The notes: generated by a model from the sequence alone, not told the origin. A DNA stretch of 64,000 bases from Hymenobacter sp. 15J16-1T3B (GCF_020711235.1 NZ_JAJFAV010000004.1:248001-312000), one strand, 5' to 3'. Shown: positions 10,101 to 17,909, counted from the stretch's first letter. Numbers and translations are program-made.

Positions 10101-11787
10101 CCACGATGGACTGGCTGGTGATGCCTAGGGCCCGCAGGTCGGCGCGGCGCACGTCGCCGACGAGGTCAAACGCCTGCCGGCCGCGGCCCCAGTTCACGTT
10201 GCCTTCCCCGGTCATCTGCAGGTTCGGGTCGTTGATGTCGATGCGGCCGTCGAATTCCTGGCGGGTCACGCGGCCGTTGGTCACCTTGATGTTGCGGTAG
10301 CGGTAGCCCTTCACCCACACCGAGGCAATGTCGGCCGTGGCGTTGACGCGGGCGGCGTCGGGGTCGAAGCCCACGCCCGACACCTTGCCGTTAACGGCCA
10401 CGTCGCGGATAACCGATTCGTCGCCGAGCAGCTTGCCGAGCTGGAAGCCGGCGGTGCGCACGGTGCCCTCGTAGCTGGAGTTGCGCGGGTCGTTCTTGAA
10501 CTTCAGGTTTACGTCGGCCGTCACGTCGCCCAGGCGGGTGTTGAAGTTGCCGTTGGCCACGAAGTCGTTGTAGAACCCGAGAAACTGCCCGTTCAAGGTG
10601 ACGGTGCCCACGCGCTCAAAATAGGGCCAGACCGAGGCCGGCAGCACCGGCTTCAGGTCTTTGGGGTTGACCACCGTGCCCGGCCGCAGGCGCAGCTCGG
10701 CAAAGGTTTCCTTCCACTCGGGCAGGCCCTGGGCCGAGATGTTGCCGATGATGTGGGTGCCGCCGTTGCTGTAGCGCAAATCGAGGTTTTTGGCCGCGAA
10801 GTCGCGCACGTAGCCCTTGGCCTCGCCCGAAATGGCTACTTCTTCGCCCCAGCCCCAGAGCTGCGGGGCAAACAGGGCAATGTCGTCGGCGTACACGCGG
10901 CTGGGCTTGAGCCGCGCCGTCACCTTCACCGAGTCGTTGAAATCGGTGAAATTCAGAAAGTGCTGGTAGTCGAAACGGACGTAGTCGGAGAGGTGCGAGC
11001 GGCCCACGCGCAAATTCAGCTTCTGGAATTCCCAGAACTTGGTGGCGTAGGTCATGTCGGCCGTCAGCTCGCGCAGCCGCGTCTTAGAGGGAATATCAAT
11101 GGCCCGCAGCCCGTCGACCTGGGCGTGAATCGTGTCGCCGCGAAACCAGATCTGCGAGAGGTCGGCGTACACGCTGTCGATGTACATGTGGGCGTAGTCC
11201 ATGGACTTGCCGTACTCCGGCACCCGCGGCTCGTCCTTGCGGTCGAGCACGAAGCGGGCGTTGCGCAGGCCCACTTGCTCCACTTTGAAGTCGAAGGGCT
11301 GGCTGGTCTTGGTCGTGTCCGGAGCGCCGAGCAGGCGCTTGAAGGCCGTCAGAAACTCGTCGAGGTTGGTTTCCTTGTTGGGCGAGTTGGGGTAGGTCAC
11401 CAGCTCGAAGCGCGGCTCCGTGAGGGTAACTTTGCTGAGGTAGAGCTTGTTGGGCGAGAAGACGGAGAAGGTGCTGATGTCGGCCTCCAGCTCCCCGATG
11501 TAGAAAAGGTTGCCGCCGCGCTTGTCGAGCACCTGCACCCGCTCCAGCACCACCTTGGTAAACGGCCGGATGTCGACGCGGCCGATGCTGACGGGCTGCT
11601 GCAGCTTGTCGGAGAGGATGGTGGCCGCGCGCTGGGCCACCTCCGTCTGCACCGCCGGCACGCGCAAGGCCAGCACGGCCGCCCCGAGCAGCAGCGCCAG
11701 CAGCAGCACGAGCCCGAGCAGGACCTTCAGGATGACCTTTATAACTTGCACGCGGGTTGGGGCGGAAGAAAGACGAGTCGGCGGCAC
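7174..11787 (-). CDS. tamB: TamB-like translocation/assembly module protein (DUF490 C-terminal domain)
   Basis: A 1537-residue protein with a single N-terminal membrane anchor (about residues 18-42, VILKVLLGLVLLLALLLGAA) and an AsmA/TamB-like N-terminal region (PVSIGRVDI, 'GNLFYIGELEADI'). A very long repetitive beta-strand body follows, and the C-terminal third has the TamB signatures: 'GTGRGTLRLTGPFSAPSLRG', 'GSATGQLRLAIDTRGEFNMF', 'GQLEVVRGAYNFTLEG' and a final LSYSLLQGRLRVTRFGG-type segment. TamB family proteins bridge the periplasm as hydrophobic-groove tubes and are linked to outer-membrane protein insertion and phospholipid transport. A tamA gene is not in the window on this side. Transcribed divergently from tsaD. 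Confidence 0.93.
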   Translation of the reverse strand: MPPTRLSSAPTRVQVIKVILKVLLGLVLLLALLLGAAVLALRVPAVQTEVAQRAATILSDKLQQPVSIGRVDIRPFTKVVLERVQVLDKRGGNLFYIGELEADISTFSVFSPNKLYLSKVTLTEPRFELVTYPNSPNKETNLDEFLTAFKRLLGAPDTTKTSQPFDFKVEQVGLRNARFVLDRKDEPRVPEYGKSMDYAHMYIDSVYADLSQIWFRGDTIHAQVDGLRAIDIPSKTRLRELTADMTYATKFWEFQKLNLRVGRSHLSDYVRFDYQHFLNFTDFNDSVKVTARLKPSRVYADDIALFAPQLWGWGEEVAISGEAKGYVRDFAAKNLDLRYSNGGTHIIGNISAQGLPEWKETFAELRLRPGTVVNPKDLKPVLPASVWPYFERVGTVTLNGQFLGFYNDFVANGNFNTRLGDVTADVNLKFKNDPRNSSYEGTVRTAGFQLGKLLGDESVIRDVAVNGKVSGVGFDPDAARVNATADIASVWVKGYRYRNIKVTNGRVTRQEFDGRIDINDPNLQMTGEGNVNWGRGRQAFDLVGDVRRADLRALGITSQSIVVSTQADVRFQGLTLDELLGRIHLRDTRLTVDGRSVHLDTLDLLATRREGDRLLAMRSEAFRLRARGNYQFSQALSDVQQLIEEYRLNFEGDARATEAYYRRKRRQTIPDYNIDLTLDLKRPNPLLHVFVPQLTVSDSTHIEGSFRNGATSILQLGGTAKAVQYDSIRAEQVSFDLLTSKLPDAPDVLAQASVTSTRQRLPGLGRTEQFYVEGVWDQDKINFSSSLAQTGTTNRAQINGALDFLPNAVQIVFRQSGVNLLGREWTIAQDNAIVIAGGGHEITVPNFSLSNGHQLILATGEVSDDPSRTLHLEVKDLELATLAPLTNQNMRGRVNASGDVRGVFGQLVSAARLTVDSLYFDNTLIGNVAGVANWDNAASRLGTNLSVVRDGQNVLSVAGTIAPTGAPDDQLNLTGVLNDAPIKLAEPFLAGVLVNLGGTGRGTLRLTGPFSAPSLRGTVDVTKGQLTFAYLNTTYTFEDQIRFFEDRMVFRNIKLRDVLGNQGTLDGSIYHNGFNNMRLALKANFRRMQVLNTTRRQNELYFGTAYATGDASVTGPVDNLVINVRARSESGTRLSLPLDNATTVQQASYIKFVNRNLPIEKQDSIAASKPPVDLSGILLNATFDVTPDAYMEVILDETTGDVIRGSATGQLRLAIDTRGEFNMFGQLEVVRGAYNFTLEGLVNKEFQVRPGGTLTWNGDPMQGQMDVTAAYTQRTSLAPILGTGSTDTESGNVYASVTAVMHLTGDMLLPRIQLGLEFNDAPSSVEGPLTSFLSNIRNDEQELNRQVFSLLLFRQLTQPGGFNNAALTSGSNAVQNSLGQILSTQLGLLTSQIDQNLEIAFNLDGVTQEELRNLQVRLSYSLLQGRLRVTRFGGISSNSTATPTPGITPAQTSLIGDIGLEYFLRQDGKFRVRLRYETTPRDIGVQNQARAGLSVVHTEQFDNLQELFARKRLRRREQARRKAREQLIIDDDPRTAL

Positions 11788-11985
11788 TGAGCCCCGGCAC
11801 GAAGACGTAAACGACGCCGGGATGGATGCTTATACGCCCCGACCCAACGGATATTCTGCAAAAAAAGCCAATTAGCGGTGAAATGGTGACATAGCGAAAT
11901 CGGGAGGGCCGTTCTGGCGGCGCCAACTGCGCGGCTGCGGCCTCCCGAGCATCCGCTCACCAGTTCCCCAATTCATCCTCTCACC

Positions 11986-12996
11986 ATGGAGCACCCAATC
12001 ATTCTGGCCATCGAGTCGTCGTGCGACGACACGGGGGCGGCCGTCATTGCCGGGGGCAATATTCTGGCCAACGTGGTGGCCTCGCAGCAGGTTCACGAGC
12101 AATTCGGCGGCGTGGTACCCGAATTGGCCTCGCGTGCCCACCAGCAGCACATCCTGCCGGTGGTGCAGGCGGCGCTGACCAAGGCCGGCATCCACAAGGA
12201 AGACCTCGACGCGGTGGCCTTCACCCAGGGGCCCGGCCTGCTCGGCTCCTTGCTGGTCGGCGGCATGTTTGCCAAGAGCTTCGCCCTGGCCCTGGGCAAG
12301 CCGCTGATTGCCGTCAACCACATGCAGGCCCACATCCTGGCGCACTTCATCGAGGAGCCGCGGCCAGCCTTTCCCATTCTGTGCCTCACGGTGAGCGGCG
12401 GCCACACCCAACTGGTCATCGTGCGCAGCCCCATGGACATGGAAATCATCGGCCAGACCCAGGACGACGCCGCCGGCGAAGCCTTCGACAAAACGGCCAA
12501 GCTGCTCGGCCTGCCGTACCCCGGCGGCCCCCGCCTCGACAAGCTGGCCCAGCAGGGCGACCCGCTGCGCTTTCCGTTCCCGGTGAACCAGATGCCCGGC
12601 TACGACTTCTCCTTTAGCGGGGTGAAAACGGCCGTGATGTACTTCCTGCGCCAGCAAACCCAGCAGAACCCGAAGTTCATCGAGGAAAACCTGGCCGACC
12701 TCTGCGCCAGCATTCAGCACACCATCCTGCAGACGCTCATCCGCCAGCTGCGCCGCGCCGCCAAGGACTACGGCCTGACCAACATTGCCATTGCCGGCGG
12801 CGTGGCCGCCAACTCCGGCCTGCGCGCCGAGCTGCAGCGCCTCGCCGACGAGCTGGGCTGGCAGGTGTTTATTCCCGCCTTTCAGTACTGCACTGACAAC
12901 GCCGGCATGATTGCCATGACCGCGCACTTTCAGTACGAGGCCGGCGACTTCGCCACCCAGCTAGCCAGCCCCGACCCGCGGCTGAAGCTGGCGTAA
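11986..12996 (+). CDS. tsaD: tRNA N6-threonylcarbamoyladenosine transferase subunit TsaD
   Basis: A 336-residue ASKHA-fold protein that transfers the threonylcarbamoyl group to A37 of ANN-decoding tRNAs, acting with TsaB, TsaE and the TsaC product. Family marks: AIESSCDDTGAA (8-19), the metal-binding HMQAH (H112 and H116), TVSGGHTQL (136-143) and CTDNAGMIA near the C-terminus, which supplies the third metal ligand. Length is standard. The ATG at 11986 begins directly with the conserved block. It is divergent from the tamB-like gene across a 198-bp gap. Confidence 0.97.
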   Translation: MEHPIILAIESSCDDTGAAVIAGGNILANVVASQQVHEQFGGVVPELASRAHQQHILPVVQAALTKAGIHKEDLDAVAFTQGPGLLGSLLVGGMFAKSFALALGKPLIAVNHMQAHILAHFIEEPRPAFPILCLTVSGGHTQLVIVRSPMDMEIIGQTQDDAAGEAFDKTAKLLGLPYPGGPRLDKLAQQGDPLRFPFPVNQMPGYDFSFSGVKTAVMYFLRQQTQQNPKFIEENLADLCASIQHTILQTLIRQLRRAAKDYGLTNIAIAGGVAANSGLRAELQRLADELGWQVFIPAFQYCTDNAGMIAMTAHFQYEAGDFATQLASPDPRLKLA

Positions 12997-13017
12997 GGGA
13001 GCTGGAGCTCGAATAAG

Positions 13018-13060
13018 AACGTCATGCTGAGCTTGCCGAAGCATCTCTACCGCTTCGTTG
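13018..13060. repeat. Family A-type arm, left (flanks the Imm50-like gene)
   Basis: 43 nt beginning AACGTCATGCTGAGCTTGCC and ending CGCTTCGTTG. It is an imperfect inverted copy of 13467-13510. It follows the tsaD stop by 22 bp. Confidence 0.8.
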
Positions 13061-13078
13061 CTTTATGAATTGCCATCA

Positions 13079-13480
13079 ATGGAACACCCTGCAATTAACT
13101 TGATCAGCAATTCAGGGCTTGTTCTTCGGCATTTTGGATACTGGCCAAGTTTACATGATGCGGTAACCGAAAGAGTTTCTTTCGAAGTAAAACCGCCAGC
13201 ATTTCGGGCATCTGCAATCTTTCTCATTGCTGCTTGCGAAACAACCGATGAGGTTGACGAAGATGGGAGTTACAACCAAGTGAAGCATTGTAACATTGAA
13301 CTTCAATTCACGGGCATACAGGAAATGAATTTTGCTCTTGATCATCAACCTGTAGTTTTTGGAATGCGCTTCGAAGGGAATGAACAGAATATCAAGTGTA
13401 TCTACTCGTCATCTGCTGGGACAGGTATTATAGTTGCAGAAGATACTCTAGTGCTGAGCTTAACTCCAACGAAGCGGTAG
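13079..13480 (+). CDS. Imm50-like / unknown accessory protein inside a palindromic element
   Basis: A 133-residue protein. I prefer the ATG at 13079 over an in-frame TTG at 13058, because the TTG lies at the edge of the left repeat arm. The N-terminal phrase FGYWPSLHDAVTERVSFE resembles Immunity protein 50 and related families ('F-x-x-WPSFHDAE'), which act as antidotes in polymorphic toxin systems or occur as orphan genes. No toxin gene is adjacent. Two 60-base lines counted inside the gene are 40-47% G+C, far below the neighbours, so recent acquisition is likely. Its stop codon lies inside the right palindrome arm. Family assignment is by motif only and uncertain; that it is a real gene is more secure. 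Confidence 0.7.
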   Translation: MEHPAINLISNSGLVLRHFGYWPSLHDAVTERVSFEVKPPAFRASAIFLIAACETTDEVDEDGSYNQVKHCNIELQFTGIQEMNFALDHQPVVFGMRFEGNEQNIKCIYSSSAGTGIIVAEDTLVLSLTPTKR

Positions 13481-13510
13481 AGATGCTCCGACTGCGCTCA
13501 GCATGACGTT
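13467..13510. repeat. Family A-type arm, right (overlaps end of the Imm50-like gene)
   Basis: 44 nt beginning CAACGAAGCGGTAGAGATGC and ending GCTCAGCATGACGTT. The outer 15 and inner 21 positions pair with the left arm at 13018-13060, with mismatches and a 1-nt length difference between. The last codons and TAG of the enclosed gene use this sequence. Confidence 0.8.
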
Positions 13511-13524
13511 CTAGATTTACAAGA

Positions 13525-13932
13525 ATGCACAACCCCTTCCGCCCCGGCGACCAGCAAACCCACCGCTACACGGTCGTGGCGGCCGACTTCGCCGCGTTTG
13601 AGGCTGGCGGCGGGCTGGTGCACCCGGTGCTGAGCACCTTCGCCCTGGCGCGCGAGATGGAGTGGGTTGGGCGCCTGTTCGTGCTGCAAATGCGCGAAGC
13701 GGGGGAGGAGGGCATCGGCACCCGGGTGGAGGTGCAGCACCACGCCCCGGCTTTCGAGGGCGAAACCGTGGAGCTGACTGCTACCTTTGCCGCCCTCGAC
13801 GGCCGCGAGCTGACCTGCACCGTAGAAGCCCGGGTGGGCGCGCGGCTGGTGGCCACCGGCCGCACCGGTCAGCGCATCGTCGACAAAGCCAAGCTCGAAG
13901 CCCGCTTTGCCGCCCTGCGCGCCGCCAGCTAA
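13525..13932 (+). CDS. Hotdog-fold thioesterase family protein (FlK-like)
   Basis: A 135-residue single hotdog domain. The segment GGGLVHPVLSTFALAREMEW resembles the fluoroacetyl-CoA thioesterase-like group, with a conserved T/S and E around the helix and GTRVEVQHHAPAF-x-GETVELTATF forming the next strands. Such proteins hydrolyse acyl-CoA thioesters; the substrate cannot be told from sequence. It starts 15 bp after the right palindrome arm and is followed by smpB 83 bp downstream on the same strand. Confidence 0.82.
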   Translation: MHNPFRPGDQQTHRYTVVAADFAAFEAGGGLVHPVLSTFALAREMEWVGRLFVLQMREAGEEGIGTRVEVQHHAPAFEGETVELTATFAALDGRELTCTVEARVGARLVATGRTGQRIVDKAKLEARFAALRAAS

Positions 13933-14015
13933 GCCCGTTTTCCGTTTACCTTCCCAACGCAACGGCGGCTTCGGCCGCGCCGCTGCTTGTTTTCCCGCGA
14001 CTCCCGATCTGCATC

Positions 14016-14486
14016 ATGGCTAAAGCCAAAGAAACCGCCCCGCGCAACGTCAACATCCAAAACCGCCGGGCCGGCTACGAATATTCCTTTCTCGCCAAAT
14101 ACACCGCCGGCATGGTGCTGGTCGGCACCGAAATCAAGAGCCTGCGCGTCGGCAACGCCAACATCACCGACGGCTACTGCACCTTCGGCTCGAACGGCAC
14201 CCTGTGGCTGCACGGCGTGACCATTGCGCAATACACCCAGGGCACCTACAACAACCACGAGCCCACCCGCCCGCGCCAGCTGCTGCTCACCAAAAAGGAA
14301 ATGCGCCAGCTGCACGACAAAAGCCAGGAGCAGGGCCTGACCATCATCCCGCTGCGCATTTTCATCGGCGAGCGGGGCTTTGCCAAGGTGGAAATTGCCC
14401 TGGCCAAGGGCAAAAAGCTCTTCGACAAGCGCGAAGACATCAAAGCCCGCGACGTGAAGCGGGAGATGGACCGCAGCCAATACTAG
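14016..14486 (+). CDS. smpB: SsrA-binding protein SmpB
   Basis: A 156-residue tmRNA partner needed for trans-translation and rescue of stalled ribosomes. The OB-fold block VGTEIKSLRVGNANI (E39-R44) and the C-terminal KGKKLFDKRE motif, which enters the empty mRNA channel, are present. The ATG at 14016 starts MAKAKE, typical of the family; the longer frame upstream overlaps the thioesterase gene in another frame. Family B repeat 14514-14702 follows 28 bp after the stop. Confidence 0.96.
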   Translation: MAKAKETAPRNVNIQNRRAGYEYSFLAKYTAGMVLVGTEIKSLRVGNANITDGYCTFGSNGTLWLHGVTIAQYTQGTYNNHEPTRPRQLLLTKKEMRQLHDKSQEQGLTIIPLRIFIGERGFAKVEIALAKGKKLFDKREDIKARDVKREMDRSQY

Positions 14487-14513
14487 CGCAAGCGTAAGCA
14501 GACGGTTCATCCC

Positions 14514-14702
14514 GTAGTCATTGCGAGCGAAGCGCGGCAATCGTTCCTCTCGTGGCACCGCCGACGCAATCCTTACCAACCGAAAACAGCCCCGCCAGAA
14601 ACCAGAGTCACTTGGTTCCAGGTGGGGCCGTTTTCAGTTAATGCTTCTTGTACCGTTGTACCCCGAGAGGAAGAATTGCCGCGCTTCGCTCGCAATGACT
14701 AC
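14514..14702. repeat. Family B nested palindrome, copy B1
   Basis: Perfect 28-bp terminal inverted repeats at 14514-14541 and 14675-14702 (left arm begins GTAGTCATTGCGAGCGAAGC). The stem continues inward through TTCCTCTCG / CGAGAGGAA. An inner, partly decayed hairpin (AAAACAGCCCCGCC...GGGGCCGTTTTC) lies near 14584-14635. Placed between smpB and the C40 peptidase gene. Confidence 0.88.
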
Positions 14703-14777
14703 TTATGGACTGCCGCCGGCAGTACGCGGCGCCGGTTTCCTTCCGTACCTTGCAGGCTGATTTACCCCTGATTATCA

Positions 14778-15581
14778 TTGGAACACGGAATTTGCGCCCT
14801 GAGCGTCGTGCCGGTGCGCGCCGAACCTTCGGATAAAGCCGAAATCGTCACCCAGCTGGTGTTCGGCGACTGTTACACCGTGCTGCTCACGCAGGGCAAC
14901 TGGCAGCAGATCCGCACCGCGGCCGACAACTACGTGGGCTGGATGGACCCCAAGCAGCACCAGCCCGTGTCGGCCGAGTACCTGGCCGCCTGGCAGGCCC
15001 AGGACCACCCGCGCAGCCTCGACGTGGTGCAGGTGGTGAGCAACGCCAAGGTGCGCGTGCCCATTACCCTGGGTGCCCGCCTGCCGTTTTTCGACGGCAT
15101 GACCCTGCGCCTCGGCGACGAGGCCTATTTCTACAACGGCGCGGCCACCAATCCCGCCAACGGGCACGGCCTGCAGGGGCCCACCGACAAGCGCACCGCC
15201 CTGCTGCTCAAGGCCGGGCAGCTGTTTTTGAAGGCGCCCTACCTCTGGGGCGGCCGCACGCTCTTCGGCGTCGACTGCTCGGGGCTGATGCAGCAGCTCT
15301 ACGGCCTCATCGGCGTGCAGCTCCCGCGCGACGCCCGCCAGCAAATCGACCACGGCCAAATCGTGCACTTCGTGGCCCAGACCCAGCCCGGCGACCTGGC
15401 TTTCTTCGACAACGCCGAGGGCAACATCATCCACGTGGGCATGCTGCTCGACGACCAGCAAATCCTGCACGCCAGCGGCGAGGTCCGCATCGACCCGCTC
15501 GACCACAACGGCATCTACAACCGCCAGCGCCAGAAGTACACCCACAAGCTGCGCCTGATCAAGCGCCTGTTGCCGGAGTAG
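14778..15581 (+). CDS. C40 family peptidase (NlpC/P60) with N-terminal SH3-like region
   Basis: A 267-residue cell-wall hydrolase. The first 55 residues resemble a bacterial SH3 domain (VVPVRAEPSDKAEIVTQL, W-x-x-I, YVGW). The C-terminal NlpC/P60 domain has the catalytic triad C167 (GVDCSGL), H219 (NIIHVG) and H231 (ILHAS). No signal peptide is evident, as in most Bacteroidota members of this group. A stop codon lies 9 bp upstream in frame, and no ATG fits, so translation must start at the TTG at 14778 (first residues then MEHGIC, like homologues). It probably cleaves D-glutamyl-mesoDAP bonds in peptidoglycan. Confidence 0.9.
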   Translation: MEHGICALSVVPVRAEPSDKAEIVTQLVFGDCYTVLLTQGNWQQIRTAADNYVGWMDPKQHQPVSAEYLAAWQAQDHPRSLDVVQVVSNAKVRVPITLGARLPFFDGMTLRLGDEAYFYNGAATNPANGHGLQGPTDKRTALLLKAGQLFLKAPYLWGGRTLFGVDCSGLMQQLYGLIGVQLPRDARQQIDHGQIVHFVAQTQPGDLAFFDNAEGNIIHVGMLLDDQQILHASGEVRIDPLDHNGIYNRQRQKYTHKLRLIKRLLPE

Positions 15582-15631
15582 CCAGCGGCGCGCCCCGCTG
15601 CTGTTGTCCGTGGCTACGGTAGCACCGGCCC

Positions 15632-15797
15632 TCATTGCCAGCGAAGCGCGGCAATCCTTCCTCCAGTAGCAGAAACGCTAGGACCAGCACCGCCCGAAAC
15701 CAGCAGCTGCAGTTTCGGGCGGTTGCTTTTTTGGTGGGTACTTGGTGGGCCGGTTGGGCCGCGGGAGGCAGGATTGTTTCGCGTTGCTCGCAATGAC
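15632..15797. repeat. Family B nested palindrome, copy B2
   Basis: Outer arms start CTCATTGCCAGCGAAGCGCG and end GCTCGCAATGAC; the right arm is more diverged (TTTCGCGTTGCTCGC). The inner hairpin pairs ACCGCCCGAAAC with GTTTCGGGCGGT near 15699-15723 and is followed by TTTTTT, so it should act as a terminator for the peptidase gene. Fills most of the 369-bp gap to the HNH gene; nothing else recognisable is in that gap. Confidence 0.85.
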
Positions 15798-15950
15798 GGC
15801 CAGTATCACCGTCTGCTGGTTGAATCGTTGGCCGCTGCTGCCAGTTTTGCGGTGGTTTCGATTTGAACCAAGCCCTTGGCTGCGTGGTTGCTAAATCGGC
15901 TGGAATCCCCTAGCTTACCGCTAGTTCCAGCTGCTTACACCACCGCGCGT

Positions 15951-16445
15951 ATGGATCAAAAAGTGCTTGTACTCAATGGCGACTATACTGCCATTACCCT
16001 GTGCAGCGTGCAGAAGGCCTTCGTGTTGCTTTACCTCGACAAAGCCGAGTTGATTGCCAACAAGGAAGGGGCTTTTTTGCGTACCGTCAGCAAGGCGTAC
16101 CCCAAACCCAGCATCATCAAGCTGCAGCGCTACGTGCGCGTGCCGTACAAGGGCATTGCCCTGAGCCGGCACAACATCATGAAGCGCGACGGATTCCAGT
16201 GTCAGTACTGCGGCTCGACCAAAAACCTGACCCTGGACCACGTGCTGCCCCGCAGCCGCGGCGGCGACTCCAGCTGGGGCAATCTGCTCACGGCTTGCGC
16301 CCGCTGCAACCACTCCAAGGGCCACCGAACCCCCGAAGAGGCCGGCCTCGTCGTCAGACAGAAGCCCAGGAAACCTACCCTGTCGAGTTTCCTCAAGCTT
16401 AGTGCCGGCACCATCGACCAGACGTGGCACGCATACCTCAACTGA
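15951..16445 (+). CDS. HNH endonuclease
   Basis: A 164-residue HNH nuclease. Zinc pairs C84/C87 (CQYC) and C116/C119 (CARC) frame the active-site block LDHVLPRSRGG (D96, H97) and the final CNHSKG. The N-terminal 75 residues (VLVLNGDYTAIT...) belong to the widespread stand-alone HNH family common in Bacteroidota and cyanobacteria chromosomes. The ATG at 15951 is chosen because homologues begin at this MDQKVLVLN block. No restriction methylase, intein or intron is nearby, so it is probably a housekeeping-type or orphan HNH protein rather than a mobile-element nuclease. A T-tract terminator follows. Confidence 0.88.
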   Translation: MDQKVLVLNGDYTAITLCSVQKAFVLLYLDKAELIANKEGAFLRTVSKAYPKPSIIKLQRYVRVPYKGIALSRHNIMKRDGFQCQYCGSTKNLTLDHVLPRSRGGDSSWGNLLTACARCNHSKGHRTPEEAGLVVRQKPRKPTLSSFLKLSAGTIDQTWHAYLN

Positions 16446-16447
16446 CA

Positions 16448-16478
16448 CCGGCGTAGCAACCTGCTACCCGGTTTTTTT
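16448..16478 (+). terminator. Intrinsic terminator of the HNH gene
   Basis: Stem CCGG-GTAGCA / TGCTAC-CCGG (6-bp core at 16453-16458 and 16462-16467 plus outer CCGG pairing) followed by seven T residues at 16472-16478, directly after the stop codon. Confidence 0.8.
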
Positions 16479-16577
16479 GTGGCCTTGACTTGCCGAGGGC
16501 AAGACCAAAAACGCCTGTCATCCTGAGGTGCCTCCTCTGCCTGCATAGTGCCGACCGCAAATCAGTACTGGCATACC

Positions 16578-16631
16578 GAGCGCAGCGAGACTTCCGGGTA
16601 AACGAAGCTATCCGAATGTCTCGCTGCGCTC
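16578..16631. repeat. 14-bp inverted repeat in the HNH-hydrolase gap
   Basis: Arms at 16578-16591 (GAGCGCAGCGAGAC) and 16618-16631 are exactly complementary with a 26-nt spacer. The arm phrase resembles the GAGCG-AGCGAGAC variant of family A elsewhere in this lineage. The rest of the 345-bp gap holds two terminators and nothing else I recognise. Confidence 0.6.
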
Positions 16632-16736
16632 AACACTGTAATCAAGAAGCGCAGCCGCGACCCGACCAAAAGGACATTGGTGGCTGCGCTAGCGGAACGT
16701 CCTTCGGCTGCGCCTCCGGATAACAGACGAACACAA

Positions 16737-16766
16737 ACGGCCCGGCAGACAAATCTGCCGGGCCGT
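16737..16766 (-). terminator. Terminator of the alpha/beta hydrolase gene
   Basis: Perfect 12-bp arms ACGGCCCGGCAG (16737-16748) and its complement (16755-16766) with a 6-nt loop, located 25 bp past the minus-strand stop at 16791. On the minus strand it is followed by TTTGTGTTCG, a weak U-rich tail. Confidence 0.75.
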
Positions 16767-16790
16767 TCTGGGCTTAAGAGCGGCTACTGC

Positions 16791-17684
16791 TTACACCAGC
16801 GGCTCGCGCCGGGTGGTGTAGCGGTTGTCGCCGCTGGGGGCGGTGGCGCCGGTGAAGTCCAGCAGGTCTTGGGTTAGGCGGTCCTTGCCGTCTTCGGTGG
16901 CGAAGAGGCCGTGCGGCTCACCGTCGTACTTGATGTAAGTGGCGCTGGGTAGCAGCTTGGCCAGCTGGTCGCCGCTCGATTCAATCGGCACGGTCTTGTC
17001 ACTGGTGCCGTGGATGATAAGCGTGGGCACCTGAATGCTGCGCACGTCCTGGCGGAAGTCGGTTTCGCTGAAGGCGCGCACGCACTCCTCGGTAGCATGC
17101 GGGGCGCCCTGCAGGCAGATCATCTGCATCCAGTCGAGGGTGGCCTGGCTCACGGGCTTGCTCACCACGCCCACGCCGTAGAACTGCTTGCCGAAGGTTT
17201 GCAGGAAGTCAGGACGGTCCTGGCGCAGGTTTTTCACCATGTCGTCGAAGGCGTCCTTGTCCACGCCGTCGGGGTTGTCATCGGTTTTGAGAAGGTAGGG
17301 CGTCACGGCCGACACGAAGGCCACTTTGCTGACGCGGGCACCGCCGTAGCGCGCCATGTAGCGGGCTACTTCGCCGCCGCCCATGGAAAAGCCCACCAGC
17401 GTCACGTTTTGCAGGTTCAGGCCTTCGAGGAGGGCGTTTAGGTCCGCGGCCAGGGTATCGTAGTCGTAGCCGTTCCAGGGCTTATCAGATTTGCCGAAGC
17501 CGCGCCGGTCGTAGGCAATGACGCGCTTGCCGTAGTGGGCCAGCGTGTGCGACTGATGCTCCCACATCTGGTGGTCGGCGGGCCAGCCGTGAATGAGCAC
17601 GACCGGGTCGCCCTGCCCCCAATCCTGATAAAACAAATTGATGTCTCGGCCCTGGGCATCTTGGCCTACTTTGATAAAGCTCAT
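16791..17684 (-). CDS. Alpha/beta hydrolase, non-haem chloroperoxidase-like
   Basis: A 297-residue alpha/beta hydrolase. The triad is S100 in GFSMGGGE, D229 in HGTSDKTVP and H258 in GEPHGLF; the oxyanion loop is HGWP at 32-35. The sequence pattern (RRGFGKSDKPWNGYDYDTLAADLN, FSMGGGEVARY) places it in the group annotated as non-haem chloroperoxidases, which are esterase/perhydrolases rather than true halogenases. A C-terminal extension of about 25 residues follows the usual end. Cytoplasmic, no signal peptide. Divergent from the DUF3298 lipoprotein gene. Confidence 0.9.
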   Translation of the reverse strand: MSFIKVGQDAQGRDINLFYQDWGQGDPVVLIHGWPADHQMWEHQSHTLAHYGKRVIAYDRRGFGKSDKPWNGYDYDTLAADLNALLEGLNLQNVTLVGFSMGGGEVARYMARYGGARVSKVAFVSAVTPYLLKTDDNPDGVDKDAFDDMVKNLRQDRPDFLQTFGKQFYGVGVVSKPVSQATLDWMQMICLQGAPHATEECVRAFSETDFRQDVRSIQVPTLIIHGTSDKTVPIESSGDQLAKLLPSATYIKYDGEPHGLFATEDGKDRLTQDLLDFTGATAPSGDNRYTTRREPLV

Positions 17685-17909
17685 GGTGTGGTTGGTTGTG
17701 GGTTAGATTTGCCCAAGACATACTTGTAAACTGTGGCCGAGGTTGTCGGCAAACTAACCCTGCGCGCGGGGCTAATTAGACGAACTGCGCCATCAATGGC
17801 AGTTGATAATCGGTGAATCGGGCCGGTGGGTCGATAAATATTTTTTGCCGGACGGCGTATAGTTGAGCAGTTCCGTCCGCCGCTACCTTGCCGGCTCTTC
17901 CCGTTTGTT

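Noticed and set aside
15951-16445. HNH nuclease as part of a restriction system, intron or phage
   Set aside because: No methylase, intron structure, terminase or other phage gene is near it, and its N-terminal block belongs to a chromosomal stand-alone HNH family.
16791-17684. Haloperoxidase function for the alpha/beta hydrolase
   Set aside because: The Ser-Asp-His triad shows a hydrolase; the chloroperoxidase name reflects a side activity and gives no evidence of halogenation.
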